This document shows, piece after piece, positions 12,001-18,776 of a stretch of 64,000 bases of DNA (its first letter is position 1; each line of letters starts with the position of its first letter). The notes below the pieces were generated by a model. It did no database searches, was not told where the DNA came from, and saw only the letters and a list, made by a program, of their open reading frames with translations. The position numbers and the translations under genes are program-made. The stretch is from Alphaproteobacteria bacterium (GTDB lineage: Bacteria > Pseudomonadota > Alphaproteobacteria > Ferrovibrionales > Ferrovibrionaceae): NCBI GenBank assembly GCA_017307375.1, contig JAFKFH010000015.1, positions 1 through 64,000 on the forward strand, written 5' to 3'.

Positions 12001-15000
12001 CGCCGCTTGCCAGTGTGTCCCTGGCCGATCCCGCGCTTGCGGCAGGGCTGCCCGCGACACTGACGGACGTGCAGAAGCGCGATGCGATCCTGCAGCGCGC
12101 GGTGCAGGAGCTGCACAAGCGGGTCCTGGTCGCCGAGCTGCAGGCGGGCCGCCGGATCAGCGAGGCCAATCTGCAGACTTATCCTGACCTGGCGCCGCTG
12201 GTGCCGGCCTGGCTCTACAACGACCGCGCCGACGTCGTCGCGCCGCGATCGCGCGGGGCCGAGGTCGGCATCGGCCAGGCGGTCGCGCGTGTCGGCGAGC
12301 GCCAGCTCGGGCACAGCCCGCTGCAGTTCGCTCTCGGCCGGGACGAGGCCGGCGAGCCTGTCATTGCAACGCGCTCGATGCGCGAGGCGCTCGCCGCGGC
12401 GCGCCGGTTGCTTCCAGCCACGGCGGGCCAGCCTGAGCTTCAGGTCACCAGCGCCGGGCTGCTTGCAAGATCGGCTGGCGGCGCGGCGGCCGCGATACCG
12501 GCGGCCGACGGCGGGTGGCACGTGCACCGGCCGACCGCCGACGGGCAGGCGCGGCTGATCGGCACCTTCGCCCACCCGGTCGATGCCGCCGGCGCCGCGC
12601 TGGCGCTGGCCGCCGGCGGTGCACGCGATGCCGAGATCGCTGCCGCGGCATCCGGGGTCAGTCCCGCGCCGGCGCCGACGCCGATCCAGCGTCCGCGGAT
12701 CGGCGCCTGGGGGTACTACACCGCGCCGCGCCCCGAAGCGCTCGGCGGCGGTCTATCCGTCTACTACTCCGCCGACGGCAAGCGCTTCGATCCGATCGGC
12801 CCGGCGGCGGATGCCGCCCGGGCGCACGAGGTTGCCGACGCCCATAGCCGGTCCGTCGGGCCGGAGGCGGCCGCCAGGCGCTGGGAAAACCGGTTCTATG
12901 GGGCCGGGTCGGCCGCGCTCGGCATCCCGCTCGGACTGCTCGCCGCGCGGATGGTCGATAACGCCACGGGCGGTCCGGCGATCGCCCGTGCCCTCGAACT
13001 GGTCGACCAGCATCTGGGCCAGGCACTGGCCGCGGTGCCCGGAGCAGACCCGGCGCAAGTCTACGCGCGCGCGATCGACACCCTGGCCGGGTCGATGGGC
13101 GCCGCCGGCCAGGCGGTCGGTATCGAGATGAGGGAGGCCGGAGAGATCGCGGCCGGTTATCTCGCCCGACTGCGGGACACCGGCGTCGATCCGTCGGCGG
13201 CCGTCGGCCACACCGCTGGCCATATGGGCATCGACGTCATGCTGGCCGACGGTCTGCATCGCGGCACCGAGGCGATCGCCGCCGGGATGAAGGCGCTGCC
13301 CGACGCGATCGGCGATGCGGCGGCGGCGCTGGCCTCCGGGCTGCAGGCCCCGGCCTGGCTGTCCACCGAGAGCCTGTCGGTCGCACGCGACCTCGCCGTC
13401 CAGGCGGTTGCGCGCGCGCAGGCCGATCTGGCCCAGTTCGGCGCCCCCACGGCGCGCGAGGTCTACGACGTCGCCGAGCAGCAGCTGTCCGAGCTGGTGC
13501 TGAGCGGCGATCTCTGGCGCAATCAGGGCTTCGGCGACGCCGACCGGGTCCTGGTTCAGTCCTGGGATCTCGCCCTGGGACATCTCCGCTACCTGAAGGA
13601 GAGCGGCATCGATCCCGACCGCGCTGCTGCCTATCTGCGCTCCGGCGATGCCGGGAACGCGATCCAGGCGATTGCCGATGCCTCGGGAACCGTCGTCGAG
13701 ACCGGGCAGCGGGTGTGGGATGCGGCGCTGGCCAAGATCGAATCCGCGGCACATGCCGGTTCGACCCTGGTCGGCGACGTCCACGTTTCGGCCGAGAGCG
13801 CGCTTGGCCGCCTGGCCGCTTCCGGACAGGAGGCGACCGCGCAATGGCTCGGGGTGTTCCAGCAACAGGGTGCCGATCTTGTGCGCCAGGGGGGCGAGCA
13901 GCTGGCCGTCTGGCAGCACGAGCTCGGCATCGCCGGCGAGGCCGCGCGATCCTGCATCGCGAACGCGGTGCCGGCGGCGCTCGAGCGCCCGCTCGGGCAG
14001 CGGCTGTTCGACTATGTGACCGATGCCGGCGCCGTCGATCGGGTTTCGACCGCGGTCGGGCGTGCGGTCGATGCCTGCAAGGCCGGGGCGGAGAAGGGCG
14101 GGGCGCTGGCGCGCCTCGGCCAGCACGCGGAGAGCCTGATGCAGGCGGCCAGCGAACTTGCCATGCGCACCGGTGTGCATCTGCAGGCGTTCCGGCAGGC
14201 CGTCGAACATGCTACCGGGGTCGACGCGGCCTTCCTCGCCGAGCACGCAAAGGACATGGCGCGTGCCGCCGGGCATGCGATGGGCGTTCAGTTTGCCCTC
14301 GGGCAGGGCGATGCTTCGCACACCGAGACGCACCATGCGGGCCGGGAGCTACCGCCGATGCGCTTCGATCTCGGCCGCGTCGCCCCCGCACCCGGTCCTG
14401 CGGCCAGCCTCGAGGAAATTGCGCGCGAAACCCTTGTATTCGCATCCTCGGCAGGGAAAGGCCTCTCGGCCGAAACGATCGCGGCGGCGGTGCCTGAGGT
14501 TGCCGCCCGCCATGGTCTGGCGCTCGCGGTCGGCGCCGGTGTCGCCGGTGTCGCCGGGGAAGCCCAGCCCAAACGTGCGGCCGCGGCGAAATCGGTACGC
14601 GAGGCGGCGGCGACGCTTGCCCGTGATGCGGCGCTGGCCGAGGCGCTGGCCGAAGTCGGGGCGATGCAGAAGCCGGCGCTCAGCCGGGCGGTACCGGCCC
14701 GCAGGACGGTCAGCTATCACGAGATCGTCGAGCGGCGGCCGCGCGCGATCCGCCTGATCCTCGAAGCGGGCGGCGCGCCGGTGTGGTTCCCGGCCGACGC
14801 GATCAAGATCGACACGGCGGCATCGACCGTTTCCGGCAAGGCCGCGCTGATCGATCGCAAGCTCGCCGAGGCCGCGCGGCGCGACGCCGGCAACCGGCTG
14901 GTCTCGCTGCCCGAGGCGGCCTGGTCGGGCGAGCGCTCGGTCGGCTACGACGTGCTGTTCGAATCCGAAGCGGCCGAGCCGGTCCAGGTGAGAATCTTCC

Positions 15001-18000
15001 TGCCCAGAAGTGTCCTGGCCGAGGAAAGCGCGGCCCCGGCCTGGATCGTCGGACGGGCCGTGGCGGAAGCCATGACGCGGCTCGACCTCGTGCTCGACCC
15101 TCCGGAATCCTGGAAAACGCTGGATCTGCGGCTGTCCGGAACCGGCAAACCGCCGGTGGCACTTACTGCCGCCGAAATCGCCGCGGCTGCGGCGCCGCCG
15201 GCATCTGCCCGCCGGCTCAAGCTGGCGGACGAACTGGTCGAGGCGGTCGGCGCCGAACCGGCGTCCGCCACCGCCGAGATCGGGTTGCGCCTTGCCGGTA
15301 TCCTGGCTGACCAGGACGAGGCCACGGCCGGCCTCCACCGCGCGATCGCCGCAAGGGACGGGGAGATGGTTTCGGCCTGGCTGTCCGCCGGCGCCGATCC
15401 GAACAAAGCGATCGATCCCGCCGCCGGCGCGGCATTGCACCTCGCAGCTTCCGGCGACCTGGTGTTCGCCCAGGAGATAGCGCCGCTTCTGATCGCGGAA
15501 GGCGCCGATCCGGCCCAGCGCCGCGCCTCCGACGGCGCGATCCCGCTCGACATCGTCCGCGCTCGCGAGGCAGTGTCCGCCCGCGCCGCTCGCGAGTTCT
15601 CGCTGATCAGCGCGGAGGTCGACGGGATCGCGGCGGCCGGGCCGTCCCCGCGTCTGTACTTCTCGGAGTTCAACGCACAGCTCGTCGACGCGGTGCGGTC
15701 CCAGTCCCATCGCGAATTCGAGGACGCGCTGGCGCGCGGCGCCGACCCGAACGCCATCGTCTCCGGTTGGGACACGGTCATGCACCTCGTTGCACGCGAC
15801 CTTCGGACGGCCGCCCAACTCCTTCCGGATCTCGTTCGCGAGGGAGGCAAGCTCGACGCGGTCGGCAGCGACGGGAGGACCGTCCGCCGCGTCCTCGCCG
15901 ATACGGCCGCCGCCGCGGCCGCCGCGGCGCCGGCGGACGCCGTGGCGGCGCTGAAGCGCACCCTCGATGGCGGCCAACCGGATGACGCGGCGATCGCTGG
16001 CGCTCGCCGCGAGCAGGAAGGTCTCGTCGCTCATGTCGCCTCGGCAGGCCCCGACGTCCGGCGGGTCCGGGAGCTTCTTGCCGGCGGCCACGACATCGAC
16101 GAGCGGCGCAGCGAGGACGGAATGACCGCGCTCCACGTTGCCGCCGAGCGCGGGGCGCTCGATGTGGCCGAGGTCCTGGTCGACGCCGGCGCCGACGCAG
16201 GTCTCCGGGACCTGCGCGGGCTGACGCCCGCGCAGGTCATGTCCGCCGCGGCCGCGGATGCGGATCTCGAGGCGCGGCTGCTGCAGGACCGGCTGCAGCA
16301 GGCTGAGCTGCCCGCGGCGGCCCGCCAGACCGTCGACGTTGCCGCGGAAATCAGATCGCCCCTCATGGAGATCGACGGCAGCGAACTCGACTGGGCCGCC
16401 GCGGTCGCCGCTTTCGCCGAAGCCGGATCGGGGCCGCTCGAGTTCCGGACGGCGGCAATCGCGCTGCAGGCGGGTGTGCCGGCAAGCGAGGTGGCGGTGT
16501 CCGACGACCATGTGAGTCTGCATTTCCGGGTACCGCAGGCCGCCGTTGCCCTGACCGCGGAACGCCTCGCGGATCACCCCGACGTGGCGGCGGTCACGAT
16601 CGACGGTGTGGCGTTCGCGCGCGGGGCGGACCCGGTCGAACTGCTGGACCAGGCGATTGCCCGCGGCGATGCGGCGACCGTCCGCTCGATTATCGGAGGC
16701 CTCGCACCAGAGGCGGCGGCCGCGCTGGTGAATACGCCGGTGCCCCATGCGTCCGGCAGGGCAGCGGTCCACAATGCCGCGGGTCATCCCGACATACTGC
16801 GGCTGGTGCTCGAGGCCGGTGGCGATCCGCGATTGCGGGCTTCGCCCCCCGGCGACGGGGAAACGCCGCTTCACTGCGCCGCTTCGGCGCGGTCTCCGGA
16901 GGCGGCGCAGCTGCTGATCGCGGCCGGGGCCGATCCTGCCGCTCCCGACGACAGCGGCTATACCGCGATCGGCAGCGCCCGCGCGAATGCGAGAGCCGTT
17001 GCTTCCTATTATGCCAAGGAGACGGTGCACGAACGGGACCGGGCGAACGGGTACCCGGAACTTGCCGACAGGTCGGATGCGGTGACACGTCTTGCCGGGC
17101 AGCTGGAGATCGCCGAACGTCTCGTCCGCGTCATGGGCGAGCCGCCCGAGCTGGCGCGGGCCGCTACCGGTCTGGGCGCGACCGGCCCGGCCGGAGGCCG
17201 CGACGCGGCTGACGTCGCGCGTCCGCAGGCCGCCGCGCCTGCCGTCGCGGATGGTCCGGTCTCTGCTGGCGGGCCTTCCGGCGCGGCTGAGCCCGTTGCG
17301 CCGGCTCCGCCTGCCGCCGGCGATCGTGGCCCCGAGGCCGGCGCGAAATCGCCGCTGGGCAAGTTGCTCGGCCTCTGGCAGCGGGCCGCCGGGGTCAGGT
17401 TCAAGCTCGAGGCCGATGGGGAAGTCGAGGTGGTGGCCTCCGGGGCGGCCGCCGATCGGCTGCAGGCGGCGCTCTCGGCGAGGCTCGGCCCGCCCCGCGA
17501 TGCCGGTCCGCCGCTCGACGGCGGCGAGGGGACGCGGTTCGCCTGGGCGGGGGTCGACCGGGAGATGCTCCCGGCGCTTGCGCAGGAGATCGCGGAAATG
17601 CCGGCGCAGGCGTCGCCGGTGAGGCCTTCGGCGCCGGTCGTCAATCTCCACGAGCTGCGCAGCGCGCAGGCCCGGAACGAGGCGGCTCAGTCCGAGCGGC
17701 CCGAGCGTACCTATATCCATGTCCCCCCGGGCCGTGAGCTCGATGCCTACGTTCTCGGCGCCGACCGCGACAATGCCGCCGGCATGTTCTACCTGGCGCC
17801 GTCCGCGACCCCGGAACGGCGCCAGGCCGTGCTGGGCGAGTTCGAGCCATACGAGCGCGCGCGATCCCGCTTCACCTATATCGACGTGCCGCAAGGCGCG
17901 GAGGAGCGCCGGCGGGCCACGGCCATGGGCGCGAGCTGGGACGCGATCGCCGGCCAGTACCGGATCGGCGATGGCGTTTCCCAGGAGCGTCAGGCTGCCC

Positions 18001-18776
18001 TGCTGCGGGTCTTCCCGCCGGCCGGCGCGGCGCAGCGGGACGCGGCATCCCAGCAGCGCCGGCAGTTCCGCCTCGAGGAGCAGCGTGCCTTCGGCGCCTC
18101 GTCGCCGGTGGCGGCGCGGCTCGTCGAGCCCCTGACCCCGGAGGCCAGGCCGCCAGCCGGTACCGTGGACACGAGCCTGGTCCGGGACCGCGACCGCCGG
18201 GCCGCGGGCGAGCTCGAGGACGACGCGGCGTCGGCGCAGGCGCGGTCCCGCGGGGGCGAGAAATCGCCTCATGGCATTGCCGAGGCGATGCTCGAGGCGG
18301 TGACCGAGACCGGCGGGCAGCTCGGCGGTACCGCTCGCAGCGCGCTCGACCGCTTCCGCGAGGCGCGGCGGCGGGCCCAGCTGCCCGCTGCCGCTCTTGC
18401 CGAAGGACCCGCCACGCGCACTGCTTCGCCGCTCCGGCAACCGCCGCTCGCGGCCTCGCCCGTGGCAGCCCGGCACCTGCAGGGGAATGTTCAGCCGCTC
18501 CGTGTCCCCGACCAGGCCGACCGCGCGGCAGTGGCCGAGCGGCTGCGCCGCCTCGATCTTCCCGGCCTGATCGAGCTCGGCAGGGCCACCGCGGCCCGGA
18601 TAGGGGAGGTCGAGAAGGCGAAGGGGCCGAGCGCGGCCATCCTTGCCGGCGAGCTGAGCCGAGGCCTGCACATGGTCAACGACCAGATGGTCGCGCGCGG
18701 CCAGGACCGCATCGAGGTCTTCAGGCCGCAAGCGGGCCAGGCGGCCGCGCGCCGGCCGCAGCGGGAGCGCGACTGA
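3..18776 (+). CDS. Giant large polyvalent protein, 5'-partial (zincin, ART-like, ankyrin, DUF5710-like modules)
   Basis: The frame is open from the window's left edge, so the gene almost certainly begins upstream. The first start codon inside is GTG 93 without a good RBS; residue numbers below count from it (6227 aa). Seen: zincin motif HEMWH at 1788-1792 followed by a Glu-containing helix; two ADP-ribosyltransferase-like modules starting near 2156 (GFDVGATYWIHV) and 2396 (GYDTSTAYWHPV); ankyrin-type repeats about 5080-5640 (GADPN, TALHVAAERG, TPLHCAA); two DUF5710-like modules about 5872-5975 (YIHVPPG, YIDVPQG); and recurrent FALG boxes. Composition is Ala/Arg/Gly/Pro-rich with disordered linkers. 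Polyvalent proteins of phages and conjugative elements are known multidomain counter-defence proteins thought to enter the recipient with the DNA; the neighbouring coupling protein fits that. The specific activity of this protein is inference. It ends in an Arg-rich tail, and its stop overlaps the next start (TGATG). Confidence 0.9.
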   Translation, partial: AGRASDRHAQRLWGRSADGADLWIALGSDKVSPRPASIGTAIGDELAAAREATVAAGIDADRGQRRAVAQLGAAIPAQFALGRDEGAVLRIEAINSREDAAAFHERMAELAVPIGAAVAEQPGDRQLFDAARAQRRIVASLAEMVDLLDRPAPGLRLAGLAVAQRRAELAAASDRASDRQMVSAADRAVAEIRHRGAELRYGAALASIGIDAGGIRRFALGDTDDAAGEPGAGSFDLATIESKLVSRLAAHSYRIAEPYSTHPRPELDAWSTIEDIRDLTRGPGADTQRWPKPEDIESAVRSAVWAMRNHPAHFPFLDELGMSAVEAVPDLYRAIHEIASTPRPARMQARKASLAHERWFRAAFRDRQYRPGEPRFSLPSGVVVLDGTRAAAEGSPRAAKLLRHVDDLAALLERAPTMTAALERLMASAHATPEANSRLAAIALSASLHPGALDQARDELAAHARRLLSESRASLTDDLRQRIGSINEAALHEVLGEAGWRPGELAITPEFAAGRVGNAERLHLLQLLGPEASIPVLVHDAVPDLAISAGLGGKAWAVWNRHTGASIADWRPAGAREAVMRGASDAELSLEAAGPQHLGDVEPAGIIRPDTAADFAMFLQSLPLDWRRLQGAGTADPEVRTQFHDFWPAIVRRQVELADRDRGAIDAAIDREAGETDGRLAEIVANADEQLAAASTVIAALEAGFADAQARGEDMAVYQDARELLDGAALAHAEAMAARESFDREGGFVRLDAIEQVLDRLSAAWERLEPLRAAMESDIARQDRLEGLSPEARAEADALRRAEIARDAALLRERRAQSRRIEEVFAEVDQAYADPMGELEARARHLETEVGSYDPAVEAWRKLQAEIESLEQQRTAALRSALAEAGLADSVTTVELAGHQMFVDGKLALDADFVERAAPLGYQLDAAGRWRPEAVQRSVELVADLMAKFEEPAGPALAMNGAALLPLQAAQYTLAATMAADPGDTAAIAAALANVDEIYANTRLVVPPGADEPPAPAPEAVGWDLSALVMALPVSATHKERLASELRPALSLVANRHALWAAYNAAQAAIRSGGVPPLARLAGEFGVTRAGDPRGPVAGAEDHLLYDIRRMIREGNELLARHGAGSGTDRPVQVVMSAAWDEQLGGSGDLAAVLAPSLRDGGDRRFALGPSPGAGGVPVAPPAVGQGPTVRVIVTLPPALDRRDAAERASAIAERMAEAVGIASTAIELGQDERTARLAFGAATLEQAIAASSRLAGHPLVSLVLSGDAERPGGGESGDPAAALRDRLARDEAEARDGQGEYVVWAYRAPDGADPAAIARAAGMSPRRILDQDDGLVAEALEWTVGSLAEGARIAGCVRALAGVSAGVEYREGDSRLRNDVEAAIAAAARGDTTGLPMLDGLARARAERLGFPDLLTSPARPDPVPIAAPASGRDSDMPARDSGGAWRDIAAGWLRRLETAVATAGRDVFVRLARGGRQPVAAFALGGREYVDDAAGLAVSGDRLQLQGPGRHEVYQVVGIDARRRLVTRPVAGERAGLSTSFPVETAIYGYRGAGPDGRGAGFLRMTGDGVSPMERRAAWAAANAVQARKRRDAATQGGPALDALAAVDANRARLSRAELGDLKSAIRALGDLELGYADRRERMAQAIAQAIGPHLLRRLDSCVAGPASSEELARAFGLGVEVVSAYRVATIAGAQAAARSLSLIDQARQFGLQVKAKELTGDGRAHRATLAQYRQDLLALARRINPTVAVEFVNGIFHPPTEENVATALASGATSVADAVHHLTEKGVAGEYLAARNLARLSIDVTSFDPTDTAAHEMWHSLETLLTEAEQRALATRFPATGTVTHIERTAYAFGAWAAARVRGEPIPLDAADKHGAAPAEAGPSTIALAERGFEAIEGVTAGVRASLRAAGVTSLAQVDAIFASALGGDIGKRAVARDRAAAAWPSIRATLPAEVSAHLDGAYGGEAAAGAAFARAMAMRVAGEAPADPVMQVLVDHHERVLAFALDLGREESAAVPAAFEPSATRPPHPLSELMRSALEAEAAPYLAEGWQLSVLPVGAHQMPALVRNDHSAGILVHIDDARSEPRFIARALVDGIPGEPGPTAVGSGVEFMTVAGATAGLEAMEAMLAGGWRQELTGPNRIRPFLEATRAAQAAAVQADQARYLERKLADPALGAAGLAAAGFDVGATYWIHVPDDQVPTLDMVSSIRRMAIVYPDRQSAAGTGFFRQKVAPVYLRVGAVADLTDPAADPDTRAVLKRFFEANRETLRDIHFNQLATREDAKRRRGLASLSDDDCWKVAQDYDYPRFEALIADGAWDLAVGDMHGDGVMALAAEYREAGVSAMRYRMQDGTAKLAVLDGRDVSLAWDRVPAAIEMAKAEREAERKNLEAYNAHYDEQVLAERVREREAEIAAFDLAEVRALGYDTSTAYWHPVASAVFADLDGVSDANSRGRLHLVYANRDQALAQGQALYRNGEQEAVPVYARPGRLAEIGNEIPAAARRVVTAIHEGNSQVLAEAGVADADGLIRLVQQGRWNDLGGAGPVLFYMVLGELRREGFDSVALLGPGAVPTLVVFEEENLTLALDRLEQGPVARLSMRLDGTPAIGMGPRTRNLMLGAAQARQLLIEQRARVAERAGQEERASDLRGNATALQPLTLEEITANVRLLVDEDTIVLLRQGADFVAVDADARRVVAAGSGLRLIEYAAGDIRTERATLVSTGDPVADSLAVTRMAQAVNAAGAKIAFVSIDEHGQADIRHWTGEGYPEVRQIAPHEWADLAATLSARAAERAEAAERRASAWREVAELADHYTDLAIAARGDEIPVLESAGTYCVYGAKADALAARSASAAAALATVELDGGRGVSQIRVDAAGLDGIAREAARSGLAVSIASGLDRTNWTPIGVVARQAGPTLNPVGESAMQQNGSPPPGSQIPPGQRQPDQHQSGHNPTGMSTDSVLRNIPPGTLRVPGAPSQPAPGTTTAARAADPQATAADPGNPAGSRRDDFVRSMLTRRFGTDAARIAQATTERAELAGRHRIAVTLALAEGREVAPEVLADYLPAEVGIDRPTAEQLAAFGFAVAEPLYLGGDRAVRAIADGPAPTLLTPKPEEALSAGPALSAFVLRSRRVADLRPGRLDHDVRMVLTEWYGAGRDKYRLPALPDFFALIERGALVEHQAAAMAGRGEAANDVAARALQRDVLSALKRAGYDTARMIDAGVEVVGVLASGIALPQPGTQEDQLAAGTEPAARPAAQVTAPAVGAAASAAAAYGQQAARGPAAPSPFGAAQPGPASPAQAASALPPLAAAPAGGGARSAFDLPSAAASGDAASAPAITLAGLGPARPPQATELAASGPNQPSGRQPMQQDSTPEARALEQRLGEIVTRLNELDPKTPAADIAALLASDDEPLGLARSEQLASLIYRDVGGEQAGVWPLQNGYVLFRDPQSGAMSAATMEAFAQMISPQGVLGRDPEAARRFPPQLLDAFLDYLDSGRATDPDFAADMNDLREEVQAIISEAAPGTSVELARRLYGEQATVTESGALGPDMQPVSGLYFDSLRLIAVSMDATRGDPAATAYYEAYRILEPLFSNSERQALASAMPLIEQALAGLDREEAQREYDELRAALGRTPSDHPSHARIKGQVEDQAALLAQAVKAEAAAGLPAAVNQAARTREVFGRFAAAARRGEAEAIMARAARLAAAGTPTASTVLPPAGSGRFGTHPRAGTAAPATAPAAGRWQAAAARIREVGASVLGWTGLFRKIDDAHERRDLKTFQQVVADSMRGAIAQRAEVFDTGAELSLREASRIARTANLPRLAQQYDQLSLRLRSRPISAKKLVEDLRQRITDDRIREAVLACGFHRVADSADLGLLADTREKARKVLALATSPTPQRAAGRGRAGERPQEAAARVGSRPLGGEPPVAAASPAAAQPGARPAGPGRRASELTIGFWTQAEFVAGAQQRRIPVGVVEKLGVGNVVQRHPDGTPVVDKVVYGPRDTPLASVSLADPALAAGLPATLTDVQKRDAILQRAVQELHKRVLVAELQAGRRISEANLQTYPDLAPLVPAWLYNDRADVVAPRSRGAEVGIGQAVARVGERQLGHSPLQFALGRDEAGEPVIATRSMREALAAARRLLPATAGQPELQVTSAGLLARSAGGAAAAIPAADGGWHVHRPTADGQARLIGTFAHPVDAAGAALALAAGGARDAEIAAAASGVSPAPAPTPIQRPRIGAWGYYTAPRPEALGGGLSVYYSADGKRFDPIGPAADAARAHEVADAHSRSVGPEAAARRWENRFYGAGSAALGIPLGLLAARMVDNATGGPAIARALELVDQHLGQALAAVPGADPAQVYARAIDTLAGSMGAAGQAVGIEMREAGEIAAGYLARLRDTGVDPSAAVGHTAGHMGIDVMLADGLHRGTEAIAAGMKALPDAIGDAAAALASGLQAPAWLSTESLSVARDLAVQAVARAQADLAQFGAPTAREVYDVAEQQLSELVLSGDLWRNQGFGDADRVLVQSWDLALGHLRYLKESGIDPDRAAAYLRSGDAGNAIQAIADASGTVVETGQRVWDAALAKIESAAHAGSTLVGDVHVSAESALGRLAASGQEATAQWLGVFQQQGADLVRQGGEQLAVWQHELGIAGEAARSCIANAVPAALERPLGQRLFDYVTDAGAVDRVSTAVGRAVDACKAGAEKGGALARLGQHAESLMQAASELAMRTGVHLQAFRQAVEHATGVDAAFLAEHAKDMARAAGHAMGVQFALGQGDASHTETHHAGRELPPMRFDLGRVAPAPGPAASLEEIARETLVFASSAGKGLSAETIAAAVPEVAARHGLALAVGAGVAGVAGEAQPKRAAAAKSVREAAATLARDAALAEALAEVGAMQKPALSRAVPARRTVSYHEIVERRPRAIRLILEAGGAPVWFPADAIKIDTAASTVSGKAALIDRKLAEAARRDAGNRLVSLPEAAWSGERSVGYDVLFESEAAEPVQVRIFLPRSVLAEESAAPAWIVGRAVAEAMTRLDLVLDPPESWKTLDLRLSGTGKPPVALTAAEIAAAAAPPASARRLKLADELVEAVGAEPASATAEIGLRLAGILADQDEATAGLHRAIAARDGEMVSAWLSAGADPNKAIDPAAGAALHLAASGDLVFAQEIAPLLIAEGADPAQRRASDGAIPLDIVRAREAVSARAAREFSLISAEVDGIAAAGPSPRLYFSEFNAQLVDAVRSQSHREFEDALARGADPNAIVSGWDTVMHLVARDLRTAAQLLPDLVREGGKLDAVGSDGRTVRRVLADTAAAAAAAAPADAVAALKRTLDGGQPDDAAIAGARREQEGLVAHVASAGPDVRRVRELLAGGHDIDERRSEDGMTALHVAAERGALDVAEVLVDAGADAGLRDLRGLTPAQVMSAAAADADLEARLLQDRLQQAELPAAARQTVDVAAEIRSPLMEIDGSELDWAAAVAAFAEAGSGPLEFRTAAIALQAGVPASEVAVSDDHVSLHFRVPQAAVALTAERLADHPDVAAVTIDGVAFARGADPVELLDQAIARGDAATVRSIIGGLAPEAAAALVNTPVPHASGRAAVHNAAGHPDILRLVLEAGGDPRLRASPPGDGETPLHCAASARSPEAAQLLIAAGADPAAPDDSGYTAIGSARANARAVASYYAKETVHERDRANGYPELADRSDAVTRLAGQLEIAERLVRVMGEPPELARAATGLGATGPAGGRDAADVARPQAAAPAVADGPVSAGGPSGAAEPVAPAPPAAGDRGPEAGAKSPLGKLLGLWQRAAGVRFKLEADGEVEVVASGAAADRLQAALSARLGPPRDAGPPLDGGEGTRFAWAGVDREMLPALAQEIAEMPAQASPVRPSAPVVNLHELRSAQARNEAAQSERPERTYIHVPPGRELDAYVLGADRDNAAGMFYLAPSATPERRQAVLGEFEPYERARSRFTYIDVPQGAEERRRATAMGASWDAIAGQYRIGDGVSQERQAALLRVFPPAGAAQRDAASQQRRQFRLEEQRAFGASSPVAARLVEPLTPEARPPAGTVDTSLVRDRDRRAAGELEDDAASAQARSRGGEKSPHGIAEAMLEAVTETGGQLGGTARSALDRFREARRRAQLPAAALAEGPATRTASPLRQPPLAASPVAARHLQGNVQPLRVPDQADRAAVAERLRRLDLPGLIELGRATAARIGEVEKAKGPSAAILAGELSRGLHMVNDQMVARGQDRIEVFRPQAGQAAARRPQRERD
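8760..8774 (+). promoter_or_regulatory. Internal RBS and ATG within the giant gene
   Basis: A GGGGAGAG element lies four bases before an in-frame ATG at 8772. Translation from it would begin MQQNG at residue 2894 of the giant protein, just after the second ART-like region and at the head of a Pro/Gln-rich linker. It could permit nested translation, or be the relic of a gene fused into the giant frame. Seen directly; use is unproven. Confidence 0.4.
10086..10100 (+). promoter_or_regulatory. Internal RBS and ATG within the giant gene
   Basis: GGGAGG at 10086-10091 is followed six bases later by in-frame ATG 10098, beginning MQQDS at residue 3336. Spacing and strength equal those of the better start sites in the window, and the first residues mirror those at the 8772 site. 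A Pro/Ala-rich linker precedes it. Probably an internal start or a fossil gene junction. Confidence 0.45.

Noticed and set aside
14349-18731. Leftward frame of about 1460 codons
   Set aside because: Same shadow effect opposite the ankyrin and DUF5710-like region; composition is not protein-like.
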